Program-made: the position numbers and the translations under genes
Source of the DNA: Verrucomicrobiia bacterium
GTDB taxonomy: Bacteria > Verrucomicrobiota > Verrucomicrobiia > CAIQCK01
DNA: 5,408 nt
Reading direction: 5' to 3'
Assembly (NCBI GenBank): GCA_026417675.1
Contig: JAOACV010000156.1
Location: forward strand, 1-5,408
Notes under the pieces: generated by a model
The model's database searches: none
The model's input: the letters and a program-made list of their open reading frames with translations, nothing else
Told to the model about the DNA's origin: nothing
Part shown: positions 1 to 5,408 of the stretch, piece after piece
Layout: every line of letters begins with the position of its first letter
How positions within the stretch are numbered: position 1 is the first letter of the stretch

Positions 1-1
1 A

Positions 2-3000
2 CCCAGCCGAAGCGCCGGTCAAGCCGGAGATCATCGAAACCGGGCGCGAAGCGATCGAACAGGCGCGGCGCGAACTGGCGGAAGGGTTTCGCGCGGCGAT
101 CAATGACCGAGCACCCTTCCCTGTGCCCCAGGAAGTGCTTGCGGAAATCGTCGGTCCCGGCGCGACCACCGAGGAGATCGCGGCGGCGTTGGAGCCGGGC
201 CGGCGGCTCGATCTGCCGTTGCCCGAGCCTCTCGAACGGCCGGCGCCGCCGCCGGGGCCGGCGTCGGCCCTGATGCCAACGTTGGCCAGGCGGATGGCCT
301 CGACGGCCTTGATCATGATGTTGCCGCCGGCCCCGGTGCTGGTCTGGCCGGCGCGAATCTGCACAGTCGGCGGATTCTCGCCGCGTTCCGCGCCGACGAT
401 GTCCACAAAGCCGCCGCTGTGGGGCAGACTCGCCAGGATGTGGGCGGCGTCTTCCGCCTTGAGTTTGATAAAGCCGGCGGAATTCAACGCCTCAATCTTC
501 ACTTCGCCGGCCTGTGTTTCGCTGCCGGAGACCAGCCGAACCGTGCCCGCTGTGGAGCCGTCGGCGGTCATGGTCGTGGTCGAGCTGGTGAGTTGGACGG
601 AGTTGCGTCCGGTGACGTTGATCTGGCCGCCTGGTCCGGGAACCTCGCTCATGGAGCTGGCATCGAAGTCAGTGTCGGAAAGGAGGACGTTGCTGGCGGT
701 CAAGTCCATGTTGCCGGCGGCGTAACCGCCCCCGTTGGAGACGTCGAGCTTGGCGCTGACCATCTTGATCGTGTCGGGCACGTTGGCCGTGATCTGACCG
801 CCGCCCATGTTGCCTTGGGCGACCACCTTGATCGTGCGAACATTGGAAACGTCCCGGACGCCGAGCAGTTCGAGGTTCATCCCGCTGGGCAGAAAGCTGG
901 GCGCGGTGGCGGTGGCGCTGAAGCGCGCGAAACTGGTCCAATTGGGGTCCGGGGTTTGCGGCACAAACGTGATCTGCGGCGAGGCGGCGGCCGGGTCGCA
1001 GGTGAGATTGAGCGAGCCGGTGATCGCGTCAATCGGACGGCTGAACTGCAAGTTGAAGGGATCCCAGATGTTGATCTGGCCGCCGAGTGTCGAGCCGGCA
1101 TTGAAGGTCTCGATGACGACGCGCGCGGGACCGGGATTAAACGTATCGGGATTAAAGCCGGCGATGTCAACTTGGCGGCCTTTAATGAAAATGCCGCTGT
1201 CGGCGTTCTTGCTGTTGCCAGTCGTGAGGAAATGTGAGTTGTAAATCTCCACGCTGGTTTCGTCGAAACTGCCGTTGGGATTGAGGCCGAAGACGTTGAT
1301 GCGCCCCGCCGGCCCGGCGCCGGCCTCCGTGCTGGCGCTGAGGTTGGCGCCGTTGAACATCACCTCGGGCGCTTGGACGTGGACGATGCCCGGCGTCATG
1401 GACGAGGCCCCGAAGGCGTCCGCGGTCAGCGAGGCGTGCATCACGCCGATGGAGTTCGCGGCGTTCAGGACGACGGCGCCGCCGCCGGTTTCGCTGCTGG
1501 AGGAGAGATTGACGGTGTAGGATTCATGGCCGCGGTCAGCGCCGCTCACGCGGATGTTGCCGTTTGCGGGACCGCCGCCGCCCATGCCGTAGGGGACGAA
1601 ATCCACCGCGCCAATCTTGACGTTTCCCGCGTCGCTTGCCGTAACGACAACGCGGCCTGGCAAGTCGCTGCTTCCCATGGACCGAATGTCCACCGCGCCG
1701 GCGTGTTGTCCGTATCCCATGCCGTAGCCCGAGGGACCATCGGCCGCGATGAAGGTGTTGTCTTGGATCACCACTTGGAGCTGGCCGCCGATCGTCACGC
1801 TGCCGCCCTTCGCGTTGGGATTATAGGGATCGGTGCCGGTGGTGCTGGCGTCCAGAACGGCATCGTGGATGAAGACACCATCCACAGGGACCGGCCCGCT
1901 CGCGCCCGACAAGAATCGTTCACCATAGCTCGCCAAGCTCACACCGCCGCCTTCAAGACCCCGCGCATACGCCTGGGCGTAGGGGTTGCCTGTTTCGCCG
2001 GAGAAACCGAGGATGCCCATACTAATCAAACTGACGCTGCCGCCGATGGCGCCGGCGGCGTTGGGGTCCGAACTATTGCTGCTGGCGTCAAACACCGAGC
2101 TTTGGGCCAGCAGATTGGCGTTCGGACTGAAAGCGCTGACTTGGATCGAACCGCCTTGGAATCCGCGCGCCAACACTTCCGTCGAGTCCTGAACGGTCAC
2201 TTGGGTTGCGCCCATGATGGTCACCCCGCCGCCCTGCGCGCTGGAGTTGCCGGGATTGGTGCTGCTGGCGTCAATGAGCGCCTGGCTGATTTGCACACGG
2301 TTGCCCGCGCTCATCAGGGTGATCTCGCCGCCCGCGTCCGGGCCTCGCGCAATCGCGCTCGTCTTTTGCTCTGTAGTGCCGGCGAAGGTGAATTGACCTT
2401 GGCTGGCCAGATCAATCACACCTCCGACATCCTTGCCGTCCTCAAACCCGCTGGCGACGTAAAGCTGGGACGGATCCACAAAAATGTTGCCGCTCGCCGA
2501 AAAGAACAACGAGCTGGGGCCGGCGGGCGAGCTGTCGTGACCGGGATCGAGCTTGGAGTTGATGAAGCCAATGTTCGAGGCGGTGAAACCGAGCCGCTGG
2601 GTGGGAATGTCGGTCCCACCGCCCCCCTCGCCGTGGCCCATGTTGACGAACGCGAAGTTTCCCGTGGTCTCAAAGTTCATCGCCAAGAGAGCGCCGGCCG
2701 GAGTGAGGACCGTCTCCGGGCCGTAGGTCGTCGCCAGGATGTTCTGGCTGCCGAAGTTGAACTTCACCGTGCCGCCGGCTTCAAAGCTGCCTTCCAAGCG
2801 TGTCTCGCCCGTGATTTGGTTCACAATCCGCGCGTAGGGCGTGCCGCCCGTGTTGATGTCGAAGATGTCCGTATGCGTGAGCCTGAACGGCCAGGGGTCG
2901 CTCAGCTTATACACGTAGTAGGCGCCGCTGGCCGGCGGGCGCACGACGTTGCCGGTGAGCGTGCGGATTAACGCGACGCCGGTCGGACCGGGATCGAGGC

Positions 3001-4453
3001 TGGAGCCGTAGAGGTCCACGGTGCTGCCCGCGATGTAGATGCCGCTGTCCAGTCCGGTCCACTCGCCCGGCGTGGACAGCGTGGAATTGAGCACGCTGAC
3101 GGCCGTGTTGCCGAACAGTTCGAGCCGGCCCGCCACATTGAGGTATTCGCCGATCCGGCCGCTTTCAACCGTCAGGGTGGAAGGGTCCACCAGCAGAGAG
3201 CTGCCGGAGTTAAACGACAGCAGGCTGGGGCCGTATGGGGAATTGGCCATGCCGGGATGGAACTGGGAGTTGATAAACTGGATGGCGCCCCCTTGGAATC
3301 TTAGAAGCTCGGTGGAGTGATCAGACCCACCTCCAGTCCCGCCGGCATTCAGAAACGCCAGGTTGCCGGTGGTCTTGAAATCCATGTTCACGGTGGCATT
3401 CGCCGGGTTCATGACCACGTCCGGCCCGCCAGGACCTTGGACTTGAACGCTCTGGCTGCCGAAATCGAAGGTGGCCTTGCCGCTGGCATCCACCGAGCCT
3501 GTCTTGCGAATTTGCCCGGTGCTGATACTAACGATTTGCGCGTAAGTCGGCTCGGTCACCTTGACCTCAATCTTGTCGTCACTGGTGAGGGTAAAAGTGG
3601 GCGTTGGCGTTGGGGGCTGCGGCGTGGGTCCCGGGTTGAGAGACGAACCCTGTGTTTTCTGTTCAATGCCCTGATTGAATTGCTGTCCGTCGGCGGTGGC
3701 CACGAACACGTCCAGACCTTCGCCGATCATCGTGAACGGCGTCAGTTCCAACTGGCCGTTCTTGAGCTTGTTCAACTGGTCGTTGCTGGACTTTTCGAAT
3801 TCGTCCTGGTTATTCGGCAAACCTTTGCCCCAGAGCTTGCCGGTCTTGATGCCGCTGAGCAGGAAATCCACGGGATACTTCGTCACGCCCATGATGAACA
3901 ACTGGCCGGGCAGGACGGTGGCCACCAATTTGCCGTTCGGGTTAAAGACCTGAATCTTCCCCGCCAGACAGATGATCTTCGGCGCGCTGCGATAGGAAAT
4001 GATGCCAGCCGTGCCTTCGATGGCCGCCGTGCCGGCCGGAGTGACGATCTTGCCGCCCCCGGCGTTGGGGGGCATGTCGAACAGTATCAGCCCCTTCTTC
4101 AACTCAAACTCCCGCTTCTGCGGGTCGAACGTGAAAATCGAATTGGACCCCAGCCGCGTGATGGTGCGGTCCTCGAACTCCAATTCCGCCTGCGACTTCT
4201 GGCCCGTGCGCAGCGTGTCCGCGCCCCGAACCACGTCCTGGCGTCTGGCGGGGCGTTCGCTGCCTGCGCCGGGCTTGTAACGCACGTCGTTGTTGATCTG
4301 GGTGACGGTCGCTTGACCAAGCGGCTTGGCGTGGGCCGTTGCGGCAAACCACGCGGCCAGCGCGAGGATCGGGAATGCTGTCCAGCGCAAGACCCGGCCC
4401 GGACGAAAATGAGCCGCTGTGCGCGTTACGGTCTGCCGATTACGGGTTGTCAT
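2..4453 (-). CDS. Very large exported protein: signal peptide, FecR domain, beta-helix-like repeats (C-terminus not reached)
   Basis: The minus frame is open from ATG at 4453 to the window edge, 1,484 codons with no stop; coding character is convincing to about base 250 (residue ~1,400). Residues 1-42 are a signal peptide: Arg-rich start, hydrophobic ILALAAWFAA, cleavage after AHA. Residues ~45-200 are a FecR domain (ADTLRTGQKSQAELEFED, TITRLGSNSIFTF, FELKKGLILFDMP, GGGKIVTPAGTAAIEGTAG, then GKIQVFNPNGKLVATVLPGQ). A Pro/Thr linker spans 265-286. The remainder is Gly/Asn/Ser/Thr-rich short strands of the GGxIxV type, as in filamentous-haemagglutinin-like right-handed beta-helices, with almost no Cys. 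The protein is likely exported and at the cell surface or outside; adhesion or matrix function is inference. I saw no TPS secretion domain, anchor or PEP-CTERM. The start has only a weak AGAG five bases upstream; a GTG two codons earlier is possible. Below ~250 the translation looks unreal; see the junction entry. Confidence 0.88.
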   Translation of the reverse strand, partial: MTTRNRQTVTRTAAHFRPGRVLRWTAFPILALAAWFAATAHAKPLGQATVTQINNDVRYKPGAGSERPARRQDVVRGADTLRTGQKSQAELEFEDRTITRLGSNSIFTFDPQKREFELKKGLILFDMPPNAGGGKIVTPAGTAAIEGTAGIISYRSAPKIICLAGKIQVFNPNGKLVATVLPGQLFIMGVTKYPVDFLLSGIKTGKLWGKGLPNNQDEFEKSSNDQLNKLKNGQLELTPFTMIGEGLDVFVATADGQQFNQGIEQKTQGSSLNPGPTPQPPTPTPTFTLTSDDKIEVKVTEPTYAQIVSISTGQIRKTGSVDASGKATFDFGSQSVQVQGPGGPDVVMNPANATVNMDFKTTGNLAFLNAGGTGGGSDHSTELLRFQGGAIQFINSQFHPGMANSPYGPSLLSFNSGSSLLVDPSTLTVESGRIGEYLNVAGRLELFGNTAVSVLNSTLSTPGEWTGLDSGIYIAGSTVDLYGSSLDPGPTGVALIRTLTGNVVRPPASGAYYVYKLSDPWPFRLTHTDIFDINTGGTPYARIVNQITGETRLEGSFEAGGTVKFNFGSQNILATTYGPETVLTPAGALLAMNFETTGNFAFVNMGHGEGGGGTDIPTQRLGFTASNIGFINSKLDPGHDSSPAGPSSLFFSASGNIFVDPSQLYVASGFEDGKDVGGVIDLASQGQFTFAGTTEQKTSAIARGPDAGGEITLMSAGNRVQISQALIDASSTNPGNSSAQGGGVTIMGATQVTVQDSTEVLARGFQGGSIQVSAFSPNANLLAQSSVFDASSNSSDPNAAGAIGGSVSLISMGILGFSGETGNPYAQAYARGLEGGGVSLASYGERFLSGASGPVPVDGVFIHDAVLDASTTGTDPYNPNAKGGSVTIGGQLQVVIQDNTFIAADGPSGYGMGYGQHAGAVDIRSMGSSDLPGRVVVTASDAGNVKIGAVDFVPYGMGGGGPANGNIRVSGADRGHESYTVNLSSSSETGGGAVVLNAANSIGVMHASLTADAFGASSMTPGIVHVQAPEVMFNGANLSASTEAGAGPAGRINVFGLNPNGSFDETSVEIYNSHFLTTGNSKNADSGIFIKGRQVDIAGFNPDTFNPGPARVVIETFNAGSTLGGQINIWDPFNLQFSRPIDAITGSLNLTCDPAAASPQITFVPQTPDPNWTSFARFSATATAPSFLPSGMNLELLGVRDVSNVRTIKVVAQGNMGGGQITANVPDTIKMVSAKLDVSNGGGYAAGNMDLTASNVLLSDTDFDASSMSEVPGPGGQINVTGRNSVQLTSSTTTMTADGSTAGTVRLVSGSETQAGEVKIEALNSAGFIKLKAEDAAHILASLPHSGGFVDIVGAERGENPPTVQIRAGQTSTGAGGNIMIKAVEAIRLANVGIRADAGPGGGAGRSRGSGNGRSSRRPGSNAAAISSVVAPGPTISASTSWGTGKGARSLIAARNPSASSRRACSIASRPVSMISGLTGASAG
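3..262 (+). other. Coding-like plus-strand fragment of unknown protein, no start or stop of its own
   Basis: The plus frame from base 3 reads as a plausible protein: a Glu/Arg/Ala-rich helical stretch (EIIETGREAIEQARRELAEG, then FRAAINDRAPFPVPQEVLAE), a second short helix (TTEEIAAALEPGRRLDL) and a Pro-rich tail (LPEPLERPAPPPGP). After about base 262 the same frame becomes Met/Leu/Pro/Ser text typical of the strand opposite a real gene, and it only stops at 723-725. The opposing minus frame over 1-245 has no Asp or Glu in about 80 residues, which is what a shadow frame looks like. Both frames share the same wobble position, so codon bias alone cannot decide between them. I do not recognise the family. 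It may be the end of another gene joined here by misassembly or rearrangement. Confidence 0.4.
1784..2281 (-). repeat. Three DAS[S/T] loop-and-strand repeats inside the FecR protein
   Basis: Three units share the pattern [VI]xDAS[ST], a 10-16 residue Asn/Asp/Pro/Ser-rich loop, then GG[GS]V[TS][IL]. They begin at Asp 728 (DASSTNPGNSSAQGGGVTIMG split by the loop), Asp 789 (DASSNSSDPNAAG, then GGSVSLIS) and Asp 868 (DASTTGTDPYNPNAKGG, then SVTIGG). Spacing is 61 and 79 residues. A fourth, looser unit is FDASSMSEVPGPGGQINVTG near 610-668. The alternation of exposed loop and short strand fits turns of a beta-helix, with the loops on the outside. Confidence 0.65.
2447..2887 (-). repeat. Duplicated protein module, copy B, inside the FecR protein
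   Basis: Residues 523-669 form the second copy, 236 residues downstream of the first. It runs FRLTHTDIFDIN, PYARIVNQITGE, FNFGSQNILA, MNFETTGNFAFVN, FINSKLDPGHDSSPAGPSSL, IFVDPSQLYVASG. Every block matches copy A in order and spacing. The 90 residues between copies include DSGIYIAGSTVDLYG, a phrase that recurs much later as DSGIFIKGRQVDIAG (1157-1201). Confidence 0.8.
3158..3595 (-). repeat. Duplicated protein module, copy A, inside the FecR protein
   Basis: Residues 287-432 form the first copy of a 146-residue module. It runs from FTLTSDDKIEVKV and TYAQIVSISTGQ through FDFGSQSVQVQ, MDFKTTGNLAFLN and FINSQFHPGMANSPYGPSLL to LLVDPSTLTVESG. It follows the Pro/Thr linker directly. The phrase order matches copy B throughout, with divergent sequence, so the duplication is old. 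Confidence 0.8.
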
Positions 4454-4467
4454 AATCACTCTGTTTG

Positions 4468-4584
4468 AGCCACTTGGGCTGGGTCACAGTCTGCCGGTGG
4501 CAGACACCGCTGTCAAGCTTGTGGCCGCGCGCCAGCCGCGTCTTCAAACGCGGCGCGGTTCCCGACCGCTTCGTCCAGACGAAG
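4468..4584. repeat. Intergenic cluster of short inverted repeats (palindromic repeat element)
   Basis: Three perfect 7-base inverted repeats lie in about 100 bases between the peroxiredoxin remnant and the FecR gene. They are GTCTGCC/GGCAGAC with a 3-base loop (4489-4505), GCCGCGT/ACGCGGC with a 6-base loop (4535-4554), and CTTCGTC/GACGAAG with a 2-base centre (4569-4584). A weaker AGCC/GGCT (4468-4480) adds a fourth. None is followed by a T-run on either strand, so they do not look like intrinsic terminators. The density suggests a REP-like or miniature mobile palindromic unit. I infer, but cannot show from one copy, that it is dispersed in the genome. Its right edge probably lies near 4615, where peroxiredoxin homology stops. 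No protein is credible here. Confidence 0.6.
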
Positions 4585-4668
4585 CCGCATCTCAGACGCG
4601 CCGTTGAAGAGACTGCTTGCGGCGGCGGTGAAGTCGGGGGCCTTGTCGCCCGCTTTCAGTTCAACCAT
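4513..4668 (-). pseudogene. Truncated peroxiredoxin (AhpC/TSA or Bcp type), N-terminus only
   Basis: The frame starts MVELKAGDKAPDFTA, the standard opening of Bcp/AhpC-type peroxiredoxins, thiol enzymes that reduce peroxides. An intact member would be about 150 to 160 residues and carry the peroxidatic Cys in a PxxxTxxC motif near residue 45. Here homology ends by residue 17. The next 34 residues (from SSLFNGASE onward) show no TLSDYKGK or LYFYPKD strand and no cysteine at all, and TGA at 4513-4515 closes the frame after 51 codons. The non-homologous part is encoded by a block of inverted repeats, so the frame is open there by chance. The start is convincing: a GGAGG six bases upstream and an 8-base overlap with the preceding gene (ATGGTTGA). 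I checked the other minus frames through 4513-4620 for the missing segment and did not find it, so a simple frameshift does not explain the loss. If translated, the product cannot be a peroxidase. Confidence 0.7.
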
Positions 4669-5005
4669 GATGTTCCTCCAGTTTGCGCGTTAGTTCGGCG
4701 ATGAACCGCGCCGGGTTGTCGGGGGTGATGACGAAATTTTTGACCAGGCCGCTCTTGCGCCTCAGCGTCACCGCGTTCCAGAACTTGAACGTGGTCCAGT
4801 GCTCGTTCCAGAAACAATGGCCCCGCCGGACATGGGCGATGTCGTCCAGCCGCACCCGGCGCACGCAGCGGCCGAACACCAGGACCTCCACCGCCTTGTC
4901 CGTGATGCGATAGCGCAGCGTGATGGCGGCCCACACCGACACGACGACCACCGCGACCAGCAAGGCCGCGCCGAAGAGGACTATTATTCCGGGTTCGTTG
5001 TTCAT
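4661..5005 (-). CDS. Small membrane protein with one transmembrane helix and a bacterial PH-like domain
   Basis: This 114-residue protein starts at the ATG overlapping the nth stop (ATGA). A weak AAGG lies 10 bases upstream at 5016-5019. Residues about 7 to 29 form one strongly hydrophobic helix (IIVLFGAALLVAVVVVSVWA), preceded by a short acidic N-terminus and followed by Arg-rich LRYRITDK. The rest resembles bacterial PH domains: strands around YRITDKAVEVLVFG and CVRRVRLDDIAHVRRG, an aromatic stretch WNEHWTTFKFWNAVTLRR, then FVITPDNPARFIAELTRKLEE as the C-terminal helix. The 'formed from a gene product, then ITPDNP...F' ending is typical of PH-like proteins of the YdbT/bPH type, but no enzymatic residues are evident and the molecular role is unknown. 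It likely sits in the cytoplasmic membrane with the PH fold in the cytosol. The open frame extends upstream to 5359, but that extension is Arg-rich shadow of nth and has no homology. It overlaps the peroxiredoxin start by 8 bases, so all three frames were probably one operon. Confidence 0.8.
   Translation of the reverse strand: MNNEPGIIVLFGAALLVAVVVVSVWAAITLRYRITDKAVEVLVFGRCVRRVRLDDIAHVRRGHCFWNEHWTTFKFWNAVTLRRKSGLVKNFVITPDNPARFIAELTRKLEEHHG
4675..4679 (-). promoter_or_regulatory. Strong Shine-Dalgarno for the truncated peroxiredoxin
   Basis: The minus strand reads GGAGG, then AACATC, then ATG at 4668, a near-ideal ribosome binding site with a six-base spacer. It lies inside the last codons of the PH-domain gene. 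It is the best ribosome binding site in the window, which supports the peroxiredoxin start as a genuine ancestral gene start. Confidence 0.75.
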
Positions 5006-5408
5006 GCGACGCCAACCTTGGGGCAAAGACGGGCCAGTTCGCAGTGTTCGCAATCCGGCTTTCGGGCAAAACAGCGCTGCCGTCCATGCCAGATCAGCCA
5101 ATGCGCGAACATCGCCCACAGCTCGCGCGGCACCCGTTCCATCAGGTCGCGCTCGATCTTCTCCGGGTTGCGCTCCCGCGTCAGGCCCAGCCGCTGCGAG
5201 AGTCGGCCCACGTGCGTGTCCACGACCACGCCCTCGCTCTTGCCGAACGCGTTGCCGAGGACGACATTGGCCGTCTTGCGTCCGACCCCGCGCAGGCTCG
5301 TCAGCGCCTCCATCGTGTCGGGCACCCGGCCGCCGTGCTTTTCGACGATGTCCTTGCACGCCGCCTGGATGGCCTTGGCCTTGTTGCGGTAGAAGCCGGT
5401 GCTGCGAA
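5002..5408 (-). CDS. nth: Endonuclease III, DNA glycosylase/AP lyase (N-terminus beyond the window)
   Basis: This is the C-terminal part (about 135 residues) of endonuclease III, the base-excision-repair enzyme that removes oxidised pyrimidines and cuts at abasic sites through its lyase activity. The fragment begins in the region matching E. coli 'GLYNSKA' (here STGFYRNKAKAI). It then has the helix-hairpin-helix LRGVGRKTANVVLGNAFG, whose Lys is the catalytic nucleophile, and VVDTHVGRL with the catalytic Asp 19 residues later. It ends with the iron-sulfur loop, cysteines spaced C-x6-C-x2-C-x5-C (CFARKPDCEHCELARLC), exactly the family pattern. All visible key residues are present, so the enzyme should be active. 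Roughly the first 75 to 85 residues lie to the right of the window. A GTG at 5325 is internal, since homology continues upstream of it. The stop TGA overlaps the next gene's ATG as ATGA, suggesting translational coupling. MutY is less likely: the length after the Fe-S loop and the LRGVGRKTA motif fit Nth. Confidence 0.96.
   Translation of the reverse strand, partial: RSTGFYRNKAKAIQAACKDIVEKHGGRVPDTMEALTSLRGVGRKTANVVLGNAFGKSEGVVVDTHVGRLSQRLGLTRERNPEKIERDLMERVPRELWAMFAHWLIWHGRQRCFARKPDCEHCELARLCPKVGVA

Noticed and set aside
123..725. Plus-strand gene from ATG 123 to stop 725
   Set aside because: Only the part left of about 262 looks coding; the rest is the shadow of the minus-strand gene. The ATG at 123 is internal, because the coding-like sequence continues upstream to base 3.
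1784..3595. CRISPR array or DNA-level tandem repeat
   Set aside because: The repeats are visible only at protein level, are long and divergent, and lie within one continuous reading frame.
3860..4453. FecR-type anti-sigma/iron regulator system
   Set aside because: The protein has an N-terminal signal peptide, not a cytoplasmic anti-sigma region with a central membrane helix, and no ECF sigma factor or TonB receptor is adjacent.
419..4468. Long plus-strand open frames at 419-1237, 1373-2971 and 3317-4468
   Set aside because: They are codon-for-codon antisense to the FecR protein frame and are open only because that gene hardly uses Leu TTA/CTA or Ser TCA codons. Their translations are His/Arg/Ala/Val-rich with no family resemblance, while the minus strand gives a signal peptide, a FecR domain and ordered repeats.
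4489..4584. Intrinsic transcription terminators
   Set aside because: The stems are short and GC-rich but no U-run follows on either strand, so termination is not supported.
4419..4704. Small plus-strand frames 4419-4607 and 4465-4704
   Set aside because: They read through the inverted-repeat block and antisense to the peroxiredoxin start, have no ribosome binding site I can see, and resemble no protein family.
4656..5359. Minus-strand frames 4656-5087 and the upstream extension 5006-5359
   Set aside because: They overlap nth and the PH-domain gene in other frames and consist of Arg/Gly/Ala-rich text. The ATG at 5005 has the ATGA coupling and begins the recognisable membrane segment.

Overview
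The window is a high-GC bacterial fragment in which almost everything that looks coding lies on the minus strand. The combination of a very long secreted protein opening with a FecR domain, a cluster of short perfect inverted repeats between genes, and the base composition suggests a member of the Verrucomicrobiota (Pedosphaera-like), probably from a metagenome. This is an inference from family resemblance; there is no rRNA or other marker gene in the window.

Read in the direction of transcription (right to left), the right end (5408 to 4513) is a tightly packed run of three frames. The first is the C-terminal two thirds of endonuclease III (nth), with helix-hairpin-helix, catalytic Lys and Asp, and all four iron-sulfur cysteines. 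It overlaps by ATGA with a 114-residue single-pass membrane protein carrying a PH-like domain. That in turn overlaps by 8 bases with the start of a peroxiredoxin that has an excellent Shine-Dalgarno and a recognisable first 14 to 17 residues, but loses all homology before its active-site cysteine and stops at 51 codons. The sequence replacing the rest of it is a block of inverted repeats (about 4468 to 4584), so this looks like a gene broken by a repeat element or by recombination at one.

From 4453 leftward, one continuous minus-strand frame fills the rest of the window. It encodes a signal peptide, a FecR domain, a Pro/Thr linker and then roughly 1,100 residues of Gly/Asn/Ser-rich beta-strand repeats, including a duplicated 146-residue module. 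It is most likely an exported, cell-surface or extracellular beta-helix protein. The FecR domain here is the version found at the N-terminus of large exported proteins, not the anti-sigma regulator, and no sigma factor is visible.

The left 250 bases are anomalous. The minus frame stays open to the window edge, but its inferred protein turns into acid-free Ser/Arg/Ala-rich text, while the plus strand at the same place reads as a Glu-rich, helix-like, Pro-rich protein. The two readings run into each other near 240 to 285 with no stop codon on either side. This could be an assembly chimera, an inversion endpoint, or the unusual tail of the long protein. No CRISPR array, tRNA, rRNA, transposase or recognisable new defence or metabolic system was found.
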